A stretch of DNA of 64,000 bases from Lentzea albidocapillata subsp. violacea (GTDB lineage Bacteria > Actinomycetota > Actinomycetes > Mycobacteriales > Pseudonocardiaceae): positions 62,001-126,000 of the forward strand of contig NZ_FNET01000013.1 of assembly GCF_900100275.1 (NCBI RefSeq), in the 5' to 3' direction. The notes under the pieces were generated by a model. The model was not told the origin of the DNA. It saw only the letters and a list, made by a program, of their open reading frames with translations, and did no database searches. This document shows, one piece after another, positions 33,282 to 43,826 of the stretch (positions are counted from its first letter, which is position 1; every line of letters starts with the position of its first letter). The translations under genes and the position numbers were made by a program.

Positions 33282-35756
33282 CTACACGCCGGCGGGTTCC
33301 CGTTCAGCCGTGTCGGCCACCGGCGCGGGCGCCGGCTTGAGCACCGACTTCGGGAACAGCCTCGCCCTCAACGACAGCGGCGCGTTCTGCCGCAACGACT
33401 GCCGAACCGCGGCCACGGCACCGGGCAGCGACGGGTCGGCGGCCGGGTTGGGGCTGTACCAGGACCGCTCGATCGCCCCGATCACCGTGCGCAGGCCGTC
33501 CTTGCCCGCGTCGTCCAGGTTGTGCTCGCGCGCCAGCCGGCGGGCGGCGATCCGGATCGTCTCGGCCACCGGCACGGGCGCACCGCGGTCGATCGACTCG
33601 GCCATGAGCTCGCTCCAGGCGGCCGAGGCCGCGCCGGGACCGAGCGCCGTCACGGCGTGCAGGTGGTTGTGCCGTCGCACGGCACGCACCAGCAGCGGCG
33701 TGAGCACCACCCCGGCGATCACCAGCAGCACCGCGAGCCACCACGACAGCAACGCGGCCGCGAGCCCCGCGCCCATCAGCCACAGCGCGGCGGCGGCCGG
33801 TATCAGCAGCTTGCGCGCCCACAACACGCCCAGCAGACCCGCGCTGAGCACACCGACCAACGCCAGCACCAGGAGGATCGACAGCAGCGCGGCCAGCACC
33901 AGCACGATGCCCAGCGCCCACAGGTGCCACGTCGGCGGCCCCTGGGAGCTCGCCGCCGGCAGCCCCTGGTCGCCGTCCGTGCCGTCGGGCGAGGCGGAGG
34001 CCTGGGCCGACCCGGTCGTGGAGGCCGAGGTCGACTCGGTCTGCGTGTCCGCGGTCGGCACCTCCTCCTGACCCGGCGCGGTCTCGCGCAGGTACGGAGG
34101 CACGATCCCGCGGCCGTCGTTGACCGGCGTCGGATCGAACGTCATCCAGCCGTAGTTCGGGAAGAAGATCTCGACCCACGCGTGGGCGTCCTCGGTGCTG
34201 ATAACGCGGTGGGAGCCGTCCGCGGACGGAACGCCGGCGGTGAAGCCGATCGCCACGCGCGACGGCAGTCCCACCACACGCGCCATCACGGCCATCGCGG
34301 ACGCGAACTGCTCGCAGTAGCCGATCTTGCCCCGCAGCACGAAGTCCGTCAGCGCGTCGGTCGTGATGTCGCCGCCGGTCTCGAGCTTGTACTGGAACTC
34401 GGAGGTGGGACCGTTGAAGAAGGCCGTGAGCGCGGCCGCCTTGTCGAAGTCGTTCGTGGCGCCTGCGACGATCCTCTGCGCGAGGTCCACGACCTGCTGC
34501 TCGACCCCGTCGAACTTGTAGTACTCGCCATCGACCGCGTTCGCCTGGGCCGGTGCCAGCCGCAGCGCCTGCTTCGTCGGCGTCGACATCACCGTGTCGA
34601 GCTCGTAGGACGCGGGTTCACGCTCCCGCTGCGTGTAGATCACGCCCTTCTTCGGGTCGAACTGGTAGTCGTCGTCCGGGGTGTCGATGCGGCGGACGGC
34701 GCCGTAGGTCGGCAGCCAGAAGCTCCGCCAGTCGCGCGGCTCGATGTTGATCCGGGTGGTCCTGCCCTCGCCGCGGTCGCCCGGCTGCGGCGGAAGCTCA
34801 CCGCGCGCGGGCTGGCCGCCGGGAGGACTGCCGCGTTCCCAGCCCTTGTTCGGCACGTACTGGGCGAGCGTGGACGCCCGCATGTACATCGGATCGTTCA
34901 TGCCGCGCACGTAGAACACCTCGGCGCTGCGGCCGCGGTTGAGCATGCCGCGCAACGACGTCATCTCGCTCAGCCCGATGCCGCCCTTGCCGCCGCCACC
35001 TCCGCCGCTGCCGGGCAGCCTGCCGACCGTGCCGACGAGCGTGAAGCCCGCGCCGACGACCAGCGCGATCACCATCGCGATCGCCGCCACCGAGGTCGCG
35101 GACCCACCGGACCCGCTGGCCGATCCGGAACCGAGCCGGCCGCGCCACGCCTCGTGCCGGTGCTGACCGTCGACCGCGAGCAACATCGCGAACGCCGCCG
35201 CACCCAGGATGAACGTCCAGAACGGCAGCATCTCGTCGGCCAGCGACGCGGGCACCGCGAACACGCACAGCAGCACCAGACCGGACGCCGCCGGAGCCGC
35301 CGCCGCGACAGCCAGCGTGTCGACCAGCACCGCGACCAGGCCGATCGCCAGCACGACGAGCGCCTGGATCGCCGGTGACGCGTGCACCGGAGGCACCCCG
35401 GTCTGCACCTGCGCGACGGACTCCGAGAGCACGTCGCCGAGTTCGCTCAGCGCGTCGGGACCAGGGATGAACAGGAAGATGCCCGACCGCGTGTGCAACG
35501 CCGTGAGCAGGCACAACAGCACGAAAACCTGGGCGATCGCGACCAGCGGCGGGGTCAGCCTGGTCGCCCTCAGGAACGCGCCGGTCACGGTGATCGCCAC
35601 GATCACCACGCCGATGCGCACCAGCCACAGGTCGCCCTCGATCACGCCGGACAGCGCGGTGGACGCGCAGAGCACGGCCAGCGCGGCGATCCACGGCGTC
35701 GCCGAGGTGAACCACTCGGGCTCGGCGCCCTTCGACGGAGCGGAACGGGATCCCAT
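33282..35756 (-). CDS. Membrane transglutaminase-like protein (TgpA/DUF3488-type)
   Basis: 824 aa. About six N-terminal transmembrane helices (from PWIAALAVLCASTALSGVIE), a periplasmic-side transglutaminase core, then one or two more helices and a cytoplasmic DUF4129-like tail. The catalytic triad is visible: Cys in GYCEQFASAMAVMARVVGLP, His in HAWVEIFFPNYGW, Asp in TFDPTP. ATG at 35756 overlaps the DUF58 gene stop (TGATG). It is the last gene of a MoxR-DUF58-TGase operon, a common bacterial envelope module of unclear substrate. Confidence 0.88.
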   Translation of the reverse strand: MGSRSAPSKGAEPEWFTSATPWIAALAVLCASTALSGVIEGDLWLVRIGVVIVAITVTGAFLRATRLTPPLVAIAQVFVLLCLLTALHTRSGIFLFIPGPDALSELGDVLSESVAQVQTGVPPVHASPAIQALVVLAIGLVAVLVDTLAVAAAAPAASGLVLLCVFAVPASLADEMLPFWTFILGAAAFAMLLAVDGQHRHEAWRGRLGSGSASGSGGSATSVAAIAMVIALVVGAGFTLVGTVGRLPGSGGGGGGKGGIGLSEMTSLRGMLNRGRSAEVFYVRGMNDPMYMRASTLAQYVPNKGWERGSPPGGQPARGELPPQPGDRGEGRTTRINIEPRDWRSFWLPTYGAVRRIDTPDDDYQFDPKKGVIYTQREREPASYELDTVMSTPTKQALRLAPAQANAVDGEYYKFDGVEQQVVDLAQRIVAGATNDFDKAAALTAFFNGPTSEFQYKLETGGDITTDALTDFVLRGKIGYCEQFASAMAVMARVVGLPSRVAIGFTAGVPSADGSHRVISTEDAHAWVEIFFPNYGWMTFDPTPVNDGRGIVPPYLRETAPGQEEVPTADTQTESTSASTTGSAQASASPDGTDGDQGLPAASSQGPPTWHLWALGIVLVLAALLSILLVLALVGVLSAGLLGVLWARKLLIPAAAALWLMGAGLAAALLSWWLAVLLVIAGVVLTPLLVRAVRRHNHLHAVTALGPGAASAAWSELMAESIDRGAPVPVAETIRIAARRLAREHNLDDAGKDGLRTVIGAIERSWYSPNPAADPSLPGAVAAVRQSLRQNAPLSLRARLFPKSVLKPAPAPVADTAEREPAGV

Positions 35757-37021
35757 CAGCCCACCTCCGAGCGAAACGACGAGCCCCGGGACCCGGCCGA
35801 GGCACACAGCTCCTGCCACACCTGCTGCATCGACGCGGACGGCTTCGCGATCGCCACGCCCCAGCCCGCGCCGCCCAGCAACCGCCGGGCGTCCTCGGGT
35901 TCCGGAGCGGCGGCGTCGGTCCCACCGGACCAGGCGTTCACGTCCAGCAACACGGCCAGGCTGCGGGTGCCGCGCGGCCGGTACCGGACCAGTTCCTCCG
36001 CCGACGCCGGCGAGAGACCGCCGAGCACCGCGATGACCTCCTGGCCAGCACCGGGGTCCATGCCGCCGCTGAGCTCACGGCGGTGCGAGCCCTGCAGTGC
36101 CGCGAGCGAGTCCAGCACCACGTGGTCGCTGTGCCCGCCGTCGGACGACCCGCCCGCGAGCACCCGCCCGTCCTCGGAGACCAGGCGCACCTGGTGGCCG
36201 AAGTGGTGCAGGTGCAGGCAGATGGACGCCGCGAACGAGATAGCCCACTCCAGCGACGCCGTGGGCCCGCTGCCGCGGTGCGCGTACACCCGGTGGTCGA
36301 GCAGCACCGTCGTGCCACCGCGCCACGGACGTTCCTCGACGCGCACCATCAGCTCATCGCGCCGAGCCGTGGACCGCCAGTGGACCTTCCGCAGGTCATC
36401 GCCCTGCCGGTACGGCCGCACCACCGCGTCGTCCTCGCCCTGACCGGCCCGCAGCCGCACCGAGCCGTCGTCGCCCGCGCCCATGCCGGAGCCGCCGGGC
36501 AGACCCGACAACCGCACCACCCGCGGCACCACGACCAGCCGGGAACGGCCCGCGAGCTCGCGGTCGAACTCGGCGAGGCCGAACGGGTCGGTGATCCGCG
36601 CCATCAGCGGGCCCACCTGCTGGATGCCGCGCATCACCGGCTTGAGCGGGTAGCGCAACGACGTCGGCGTGTTGCGGGGCAGCCGCTCCACCAGGAACCG
36701 CGGCCGCGCGCCCAGGGCGTACGGCACGGTGTCCTCCAGCATCAGCCCGCCCGTGGGCAGCCGGCCGGTGCTGCGCAGGTCGAGCTTCACCTCGGCCGCC
36801 GCACCCACCGGCACCCGGCTCGGGGCGAGGAACCGGGCGGCGTGCAACCCCACCCGAGCCCTCGTCGCGAGCCACGCGGCCAGCAGGGGCAGCGCGATCA
36901 CGAAGGCGGCGACCCGCAGCAGGTCGCGTTCGTTCAGCACGGCGGCGCACACTCCGGCGGCGAACCCCGCGGCCAGCAAGCATCTTCCGCGTGTGGTCAG
37001 ACCGGAGAGTGCGGTGCGCAT
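35756..37021 (-). CDS. DUF58 domain protein (MoxR partner, VWA-like)
   Basis: 421 aa. Two N-terminal transmembrane segments (CLLAAGFAAGVCAAVLN and VAAFVIALPLLAAWLATRAR), then a Rossmann/VWA-like cytoplasmic part with the DUF58 signature VRPYRQGDDLRKVHWRSTAR preceded by RAGQGEDDA. Start ATG 37021. It begins 3 nt after the MoxR stop and overlaps the transglutaminase start, so all three are co-translated. DUF58 proteins are thought to be substrates or adaptors of MoxR ATPases. Confidence 0.88.
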   Translation of the reverse strand: MRTALSGLTTRGRCLLAAGFAAGVCAAVLNERDLLRVAAFVIALPLLAAWLATRARVGLHAARFLAPSRVPVGAAAEVKLDLRSTGRLPTGGLMLEDTVPYALGARPRFLVERLPRNTPTSLRYPLKPVMRGIQQVGPLMARITDPFGLAEFDRELAGRSRLVVVPRVVRLSGLPGGSGMGAGDDGSVRLRAGQGEDDAVVRPYRQGDDLRKVHWRSTARRDELMVRVEERPWRGGTTVLLDHRVYAHRGSGPTASLEWAISFAASICLHLHHFGHQVRLVSEDGRVLAGGSSDGGHSDHVVLDSLAALQGSHRRELSGGMDPGAGQEVIAVLGGLSPASAEELVRYRPRGTRSLAVLLDVNAWSGGTDAAAPEPEDARRLLGGAGWGVAIAKPSASMQQVWQELCASAGSRGSSFRSEVG

Positions 37022-37023
37022 CG

Positions 37024-38076
<1,053 letters not shown>

Positions 38077-38481
38077 TAAACCTCCAGCAGCCGTGTCCGG
38101 AACACGGACGTGTGAGCGTTTCACGCAGTGTGTCAAACCAACGCGAGGTGCCCTACACCTGCGGGCTACATCGGGTTCGCTCCACCAGTTTCCACGTTCC
38201 CCCACCATCTCGCCGTCACGCGCTGTTTTCGCCGAATTTTCTAGGCCGTTCGAGTGCTTAATCAGGGCTGAACTCTCACCCGCGAAGGTGGTGACGCACC
38301 AGCTCCCCCACCGTCCCCCCACGCTGTGACACGGCGTCTACCTGGGCAAACAGGTCACGACATGCTGCGCGGACAGCTGTTTCAACGTTGACTGTGGTGA
38401 AAAGTGGGGTACTGTGGCGGCCGGTGGGGCAGACGGGGGCTCCACTGCCGGTCGCGTCGCCCGGCAAGGGAGGTGGTTGCC
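38077..38481. other. Divergent promoter region between moxR and mraZ
   Basis: 405 nt with lower G/C than its surroundings (for example around 38225-38270). It holds the mraZ promoter and MraZ boxes described separately. No further gene is visible. Confidence 0.6.
38388..38429 (+). promoter_or_regulatory. mraZ promoter overlapped by three MraZ boxes
   Basis: A -35 TTGACT (38388-38393) and -10 TACTGT (38410-38415) are 16 nt apart. Three GTGG boxes lie at exact 10-nt steps across the -10: GTGGGG (38404-38409), GTGGCG (38414-38419), GTGGGG (38424-38429). MraZ is known to bind such direct repeats and repress the dcw operon; the overlap with the -10 supports autorepression here. Confidence 0.8.
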
Positions 38482-38913
38482 GTGTTCCTGGGCACTCACT
38501 ACCCGCGCCTCGACGACAAAGGCCGGCTGACACTGCCTGCGAAGTTCCGGGACGAACTGGCGGGAGGTCTCATGGTCACCAAGGGCCAGGACCACTGCCT
38601 GTACGTGTTTCCCCGGGCGGAGTTCGAGCAGATGGCGAAGAAGGTCGCCGAGGCGCCGTTCACCAACGACGCCGTACGCGCCTACCAGCGGTATCTGTTC
38701 GCAGGAACGGACGAGCAGCGTCCGGACGGTCAGGGCCGCGTCCTGATCGCACCGGAACTGCGCCGGTATGCCGGGCTGACCAAGGAGTGCGTGGTCGTCG
38801 GCGCGTTCACCAGGATGGAGATCTGGGACGCGGCGGCCTGGCAGACCTATCTCGACGAGCACGAGGACGGCTACGCCACCGCTCGCGAGGAGGTCATTCC
38901 GGGCGTCTTCTGA
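38482..38913 (+). CDS. mraZ: Transcriptional regulator MraZ
   Basis: 143-aa AbrB-fold DNA-binding protein that opens and represses the dcw cluster. Two MraZ repeats are seen: GTHYPRLDDKGRLTLPAKFR near the start and DGQGRVLIAPELRRYAGLTK in the second half, both with the D-x-x-G-R-x-x-x-P pattern. GTG at 38482 follows GGGAGG; the in-frame region upstream is promoter. The boxes it should bind lie 50-80 nt upstream. Confidence 0.95.
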   Translation: MFLGTHYPRLDDKGRLTLPAKFRDELAGGLMVTKGQDHCLYVFPRAEFEQMAKKVAEAPFTNDAVRAYQRYLFAGTDEQRPDGQGRVLIAPELRRYAGLTKECVVVGAFTRMEIWDAAAWQTYLDEHEDGYATAREEVIPGVF

Positions 38914-39080
38914 TGGCGGTCAGCCGAGCAACAGGCCGGATGTTCCACACGCGATTCGGGTGCCGTGAGGCCTCGGTCCGCTCGATCATCGGCCCTGGCG
39001 CACCTTCCCCGGCGCCAGGTTCGACGGGCGGGCGGGGACCTGACGTCACCCGAAACGCGCATCAGGGGAGTAGAGGGACG

Positions 39081-40034
39081 ATGGATCAGCCGCGGCACGT
39101 TCCGGTGCTGCTGGACCGCGTCCTGGAACTCTTCGCTCCAGCGCTCTCCGGCAAGCCCGCCGTCGTCGTCGACACGACGCTCGGCATGGGCGGCCACTCC
39201 GACGCGCTGTTGAGCGCCCACCCCGAGCTCACGCTCATCGGGCTCGACCGCGACCCGCAGGCCATCGAGATGGCGGGCAAGCGGCTCGCGCGCCACGGTG
39301 ACCGCGTCCACCTCGTCAACGTCACCTACGACCACATCGACGAAGCCGTGCAGGACCTCGGCTACTCGCATGTGGACGGTGTGCTGATGGACCTCGGCGT
39401 GTCCTCGTTGCAGCTCGACGAGGAGGAACGCGGGTTCGCGTACTCCAAGGACGCGCCGCTCGACATGCGGATGTCCAAGGGCACCGGCATGACGGCGGCG
39501 GACGTGCTGAACACGTACTCGCACGGCGATCTCGCGCGGGTCCTCTCCACCTACGGCGAGGAGCGGTTCGCGGGCAAGATCGCCTCCGCGGTGCTGCGGG
39601 AGCGCGCGAAGGAGCCGTTCACGAACAGTGGCCGGCTCGTCGAGTTGCTCTATGCCGTCGTGCCCGCGGCTTCGCGGCGCACCGGCGGGCATCCGGCGAA
39701 GCGCACGTTCCAGGCGTTGCGGATCGAGGTCAACGGCGAGCTGGAGTCGTTGCGGCTCGCGCTGCCGGCCGCCCTGGGTTTGCTGGCCGTCGGCGGCCGG
39801 ATCGTCGTCGAGTCGTACCAGTCCCTTGAGGACCGGATGGTGAAGCACGCGCTCGCGGAGCTGGCGAAGTCCAAGACGCCGCCGGGCCTGCCGGTCGAGT
39901 TGCCGGGCCACGGGCCAGAGGTCAGGTTGCTCACGAGGGGCGCGGAACTCGCGAACGAGCAGGAGATCGAGGAGAACCCGCGTGCGGCGCCGGTGCGCCT
40001 GCGCGCGGCGGAGCGGATCGGAGCACCGCGATGA
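39081..40034 (+). CDS. rsmH: 16S rRNA m4C1402 methyltransferase RsmH (MraW)
   Basis: 317-aa SAM-dependent methyltransferase acting on 16S rRNA C1402. Seen: RHVPVLLDRVLELF, VVVDTTLGMGGHSDALLSAH (motif I), LIGLDRDPQAIEMAGKRL, GVLMDLGVSSLQLDEEERGF, KRTFQALRIEVNGELESLRL, VESYQSLEDRMVKHALAELA. ATG at 39081 follows GAGGGACG; longer in-frame extensions read through mraZ. It overlaps ftsL by 4 nt. Confidence 0.95.
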   Translation: MDQPRHVPVLLDRVLELFAPALSGKPAVVVDTTLGMGGHSDALLSAHPELTLIGLDRDPQAIEMAGKRLARHGDRVHLVNVTYDHIDEAVQDLGYSHVDGVLMDLGVSSLQLDEEERGFAYSKDAPLDMRMSKGTGMTAADVLNTYSHGDLARVLSTYGEERFAGKIASAVLRERAKEPFTNSGRLVELLYAVVPAASRRTGGHPAKRTFQALRIEVNGELESLRLALPAALGLLAVGGRIVVESYQSLEDRMVKHALAELAKSKTPPGLPVELPGHGPEVRLLTRGAELANEQEIEENPRAAPVRLRAAERIGAPR

Positions 40035-40588
40035 CGGCACCCGCACGGGTCGGTGGGCCGTCGCCCCGCGACCCCTCGAAGGACAAGGCCGCGCAGAACG
40101 ACAAGGCCCGGCGGCGGACCGCCGGTGCCGAGCGTGCCTACGCGCGGCGGGCCCAGCGGGCCTCGAACCTGCGGGGCGGCTCCGCGAGCCCGCAGCAGAA
40201 GGCCGTGTCCAAGGCGCCGTTCGTCGTGCTGGTGATGCTCGTGCTGGGTGCGGGCATCGCCGGGATCATGTACTTCTCCACCCAGGCCGCCGCCGACACC
40301 TACCGGTTGCAGGAGGCGCGCGCTGAGGCCGAGCGGCTGACGTTGCAGATGGAGCAGCTGCGGCGGGAGGTCGCGCTGCTCGAGTCGCCGACCGACCTCG
40401 CGCGCCGGGCGAGTGAGATGGGCCTGGTCCAGCCGTCGAACCCGGCGCGGCTGCGGCAGAATCCGGACGGCTCGATCGAGGAGTTCGGCAAGCCGAGCGC
40501 GCCGACCAGGTCGACGGCCGCGCCTCCGCCGGCACCCGAGACGCCCGCACCGCCGGACGCCGGCACGACTCCTCCGGCGGGTGGCTGA
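40031..40588 (+). CDS. ftsL: Cell division protein FtsL-like
   Basis: 185-aa bitopic protein: basic cytoplasmic N-terminus (about 60 residues), one transmembrane helix (PFVVLVMLVLGAGIAGIMYF), a leucine-zipper-like coiled coil (RLQEARAEAERLTLQMEQLR) followed by SPTDLARRASEMGLVQP, and a proline-rich extracellular tail. FtsL with FtsB and FtsQ activates FtsW-FtsI. Sequence is weakly conserved in this family; identification rests on topology and the place between rsmH and ftsI, overlapping both. Confidence 0.88.
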   Translation: MTAPARVGGPSPRDPSKDKAAQNDKARRRTAGAERAYARRAQRASNLRGGSASPQQKAVSKAPFVVLVMLVLGAGIAGIMYFSTQAAADTYRLQEARAEAERLTLQMEQLRREVALLESPTDLARRASEMGLVQPSNPARLRQNPDGSIEEFGKPSAPTRSTAAPPPAPETPAPPDAGTTPPAGG

Positions 40589-42498
40589 TGCCCGGTCCGC
40601 AGCAGAGGGGGCCGCGCCGCCCGCTGTCGGTGCGCGGCTCCCGTCCGGCCGCACGTCTGGGTGGGAACAGCAGGCTGCGCATCGGGGTCGGCCGCGTCCT
40701 GCTGATCGGCGCTCTGGTGGTCGCGGGCGTCAAGCTCGTGCAGGTGCAGGGCCTGCAGGCGCAGGAACTCTCGTTGCAGGCTCAGAAGCAGCGCACGACG
40801 CCCATCGACATTCCCGCCGAACGCGGTTCGATCCTCGACCGCAACGGCAACCAGCTCGCGTTCTCGATCGAGGTGCGCGCGCTCTACATCCTTCCGCAGC
40901 GTGCCCGGAAGAACTGGGACGACGCCCACAAGAAGGACGACAAGAAGTACCCGGGCACCTATGAGGACCGTGCGCGCGAGATGGCGAAGTTCATCTCGTC
41001 GACGCTGGGACCCGAGGTCAACGGGGAGAGGACCGACGAGGAGACCGTCTACCAGCAGCTGGTGAAGGACATCTCCTACGAGGTCCTGGTCAGCGAGGCC
41101 GAGCCGGCCAAGGCCGCGAAGATCGTCACCAAGTACCCGGCGGAGATCGGTTCGGAGTACCGCTCCAAGCGCATCTACCCCAACGGCGAGCTGGCGTCGA
41201 ACATCATCGGCGCGGCGAACTGGCGCCAGGAGGAGAAGCCGCCGACCGTCCAGGGCATCCTCGGTCTGGAGAACGCCCAGGACAACGTGCTGGCGGGCCG
41301 GACGGGCCGCCGCGTGGTCGACACGATGTCGGGCGACGACACCCTCGTCATCCCGAACACCGAGCGCGAGCTCGTGAAGCCGCAGCCCGGCAAGAGCCTC
41401 GAGCTGACGATCGACATCGACACGCAGTACGCGGTCCAGCAGATGGTCAGCGACTACACCAGGAAGTCCGGCGCCAAGAACGGTTCCGCCGTCGTGCTGG
41501 ACAGCCGCACCGGCGAGATCGTCGCGATGGCCAACGACAAGACGTACGACCCGACGGACTTCGGCCAGGCCTCCGAGGACCAGAAGCGCAACACCGCGGT
41601 CGCCTACAGCTTCGAGCCCGGCTCGGTGAACAAGATCGTCACGGCCGCCGCCGCCGTCGAGTACGGCCTGTTCAAGCCCGACGACGTCCTGTCGGTGCCG
41701 GGTTCGATCAAGGTCGCCGACCGGACGATCAGGGACGCGTGGAACCACGGGACCGTGCCGATGTCGTTCACCGGCGTCTTCGCGAAGTCCTCCAACGTCG
41801 GCACGCTGATCGCCGCCCAGGAGGTCGGCAAGGAGCGCTACGCCGAGATGCTGCAGAAGTTCGGTCTCGGCCGCCGCACGAACTCCGGCGTCCCCGCCGA
41901 GGAGGCGGGCCAGGTCCCGCCGCTGGGCCAGTGGTCCGGTTCGACCTTCGGCAACCTGCCGATCGGCCAGGGCCTCTCGATGACGCTGCTGCAGATGACC
42001 GGCATGTACCAGGCCATCGCCAACGACGGTGTGCGCATCCCGCCGAGGCTGGTCCGCGCCGAGATCGGTGAAGCGGGCGCGCGGTCGGAGAAGCAGCGTC
42101 CCGACGGCGTGCGCGTGGTGTCGCCGGAGACCGCGAAGACCGTTCGAGACATGTTCCGCTCGACCACGCAGTCCAACCCGCGCGACGCGAACCAGAACGG
42201 CACCGGCAAGCAGGCCGCCCTGCCCGGCTACCAGATCGCGGGCAAGACCGGCACGGCGCAGCAGATCGACCAGAACTGCAAGTGCTACTCCCAGTCCCAG
42301 TACTGGATCACGTTCGCGGGCATCCTCCCCGCCGACAACCCGCGCTACGTCGTCGGCATCATGCTCGACGCGCCGACCGGCACCCCGTTCAGCGGGTCGG
42401 CCGCGCCGCTGTTCCACGACATCGCGACCTACCTGACCCAGCGGTTCCAGGTGCCGATGTCGGCCGAGCAAACCCCCTTCGTACAACTGCAGATGTAG
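40588..42498 (+). CDS. ftsI: Penicillin-binding protein 3 / FtsI, septal transpeptidase
   Basis: 636-aa class B PBP. N-terminal membrane anchor (RVLLIGALVVAGVKLVQVQG), a pedestal domain with ERGSILDRNGNQLAFS, and the transpeptidase domain. Active site: S346 in FEPGSVNK (S-x-x-K), S401-x-N403 in AKSSNVGT, and K553-T-G in AGKTGTAQQ. Unlike M. tuberculosis PbpB it lacks a recognisable PASTA domain. ATG at 40588 shares one base with the ftsL stop. A strong terminator follows, so the dcw transcript probably ends here. Confidence 0.96.
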   Translation: MPGPQQRGPRRPLSVRGSRPAARLGGNSRLRIGVGRVLLIGALVVAGVKLVQVQGLQAQELSLQAQKQRTTPIDIPAERGSILDRNGNQLAFSIEVRALYILPQRARKNWDDAHKKDDKKYPGTYEDRAREMAKFISSTLGPEVNGERTDEETVYQQLVKDISYEVLVSEAEPAKAAKIVTKYPAEIGSEYRSKRIYPNGELASNIIGAANWRQEEKPPTVQGILGLENAQDNVLAGRTGRRVVDTMSGDDTLVIPNTERELVKPQPGKSLELTIDIDTQYAVQQMVSDYTRKSGAKNGSAVVLDSRTGEIVAMANDKTYDPTDFGQASEDQKRNTAVAYSFEPGSVNKIVTAAAAVEYGLFKPDDVLSVPGSIKVADRTIRDAWNHGTVPMSFTGVFAKSSNVGTLIAAQEVGKERYAEMLQKFGLGRRTNSGVPAEEAGQVPPLGQWSGSTFGNLPIGQGLSMTLLQMTGMYQAIANDGVRIPPRLVRAEIGEAGARSEKQRPDGVRVVSPETAKTVRDMFRSTTQSNPRDANQNGTGKQAALPGYQIAGKTGTAQQIDQNCKCYSQSQYWITFAGILPADNPRYVVGIMLDAPTGTPFSGSAAPLFHDIATYLTQRFQVPMSAEQTPFVQLQM

Positions 42499-42508
42499 TT
42501 CGCACAAG

Positions 42509-42552
42509 TGACCTGAACCACGCCCAGGCGTGGTTCAGGTCATTCTTTATTT
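42509..42552 (+). terminator. Intrinsic terminator after ftsI
   Basis: Perfect 15-bp stem TGACCTGAACCACGC (42509-42523) / GCGTGGTTCAGGTCA (42528-42542), 4-nt loop, then TTCTTTATTT. A clear rho-independent terminator with a T-tract, rare in this window, placed in the middle of the dcw cluster. Confidence 0.92.
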
Positions 42553-42577
42553 GACAGTGAAAAACTCTTCGTAATGA
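42551..42577 (+). promoter_or_regulatory. Candidate promoter for the GHL15-like gene
   Basis: TTGACA (42551-42556) and TAATGA (42572-42577) are 15 nt apart, shorter than the usual 17, in A/T-rich DNA just after the terminator. It is about 50 nt before the ATG at 42627. Confidence 0.4.
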
Positions 42578-42626
42578 GACGCGATCCATCACGTCTAATG
42601 CTCCGAAACCGGAGTGGCAAGGCGAG

Positions 42627-43826
42627 ATGGGGTTCTGCGTGCGTTCATCCATTGTTTCGATCTTGGCGGGAGTGCTGGCGGTGACCATGGTTCCCGCAGG
42701 TCAAGCGGGTGAGGAAGAATGGAGGGCCGAGTCGTTCTGGCTCCACATGAACAGCACTCCAGTCGATGATCAAATGATCGCCACCGAGGCGCGGCGCCGT
42801 TCGTACGTGGTGCTGAACGCCTGGGAAAGCGATCTTGCCGCGAAGTTCAAGGCGGCCAATCCGAAGATCCAGACCTTTGTCTACAAGGATCTCTCGTCGA
42901 CCCGCGGTTATGCGTGCTCAAACGGTGTCGACGATTCCGATCTCCCCACCGGAGTCGGCTACTGCGCGGCTGACCCCGAATGGTTTCTTCTCGACCCGAA
43001 CGGACGGCGTTTCGAGTACGCCGGCTACCACGGCCACTGGCAGATGGACGTCGGTAACGCCGCTTACCAGAACGCCTGGGCCGACAACGTGATCGCGTCC
43101 TCGGCCAAGGTCTTCGACGGCGTCCTCATGGACAACGCGCTGTTCGCCTGCGACACCTACCACGACGGCGTCTGCCCGGCCGCGTATCCGACGGACGAGT
43201 CGATGCGTGAGGCCTACCGCTCGATGCTCGCGAACACGAGGCAGAAGTTCGTGGACGCGGGCCTCAAGACCGTCGCGAACATGTCCAACGCCCGCCTGTA
43301 CGACGGTGCGTGGGACTCCTACGTCGAGCACCTCGACGGCGGCTTCGACGAGTGGTGGCTGACCTTCGGCGACAGGGATCTGCTCTCCGAGTACTCGCAC
43401 GGCTGGAGCCGGCAGATCGAGCAGATCACCGCCAACGAGGCCAAGGGCAAGATCACCTGGGTCCAGCCGCACCACAGCGGCGCCGAGCAGCCGTTCCGCT
43501 ACGCCTTCGCGAGCTACCTGCTGGCCAAGGGCGAGCACGCGGCGATCTCGGAGATCGAGGAGACCGACCGCTACGACGACCCCTCGCAGTGGCGCGCCGA
43601 GTACGACTGGGACCTGGGCACCCCGCTCGGCGCCCACCACGAGGTCGCGAAGAACGTGCACCAGCGCGACTTCGCGTGCGGCACCGTGATCGTCAACGCC
43701 AACAGGACCGGCAGCGCGCCCGTCACGGTGAGGCTCGACGAGACCCAGACCGACGAGACGGGCGCCCCGGTCACCTTCGTGGCCCTGCCGGGCACCACCG
43801 GAACCGTGCTGCGCAAGACCTGTTAG
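42627..43826 (+). CDS. Secreted putative glycoside hydrolase (GHL15-like)
   Basis: 399 aa. Signal peptide in the first 27 residues (SIVSILAGVLAVTMVPAGQA). The mature part looks like a TIM barrel of the GHL15/GH-like type: FWLHMNS, YVVLNAWESDLAAKFKAANP, QTFVYKDLSSTRGYAC, DGVLMDNALFACDTYHDGVC, VANMSNARLYDGAWDSYVEH, FDEWWLTFGDRD, ITWVQPHHSG. A short beta-type C-terminus ends GTTGTVLRKTC. Substrate unknown. It is an insertion between ftsI and murE, with its own promoter-like sequence, and overlaps the convergent universal-stress gene by 4 nt. Confidence 0.7.
   Translation: MGFCVRSSIVSILAGVLAVTMVPAGQAGEEEWRAESFWLHMNSTPVDDQMIATEARRRSYVVLNAWESDLAAKFKAANPKIQTFVYKDLSSTRGYACSNGVDDSDLPTGVGYCAADPEWFLLDPNGRRFEYAGYHGHWQMDVGNAAYQNAWADNVIASSAKVFDGVLMDNALFACDTYHDGVCPAAYPTDESMREAYRSMLANTRQKFVDAGLKTVANMSNARLYDGAWDSYVEHLDGGFDEWWLTFGDRDLLSEYSHGWSRQIEQITANEAKGKITWVQPHHSGAEQPFRYAFASYLLAKGEHAAISEIEETDRYDDPSQWRAEYDWDLGTPLGAHHEVAKNVHQRDFACGTVIVNANRTGSAPVTVRLDETQTDETGAPVTFVALPGTTGTVLRKTC

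Noticed and set aside
33522..35378. 618-aa plus-strand frame opposite the transglutaminase
   Set aside because: Shadow frame rich in R, H and Q; the minus strand has the complete Cys-His-Asp core and membrane helices.
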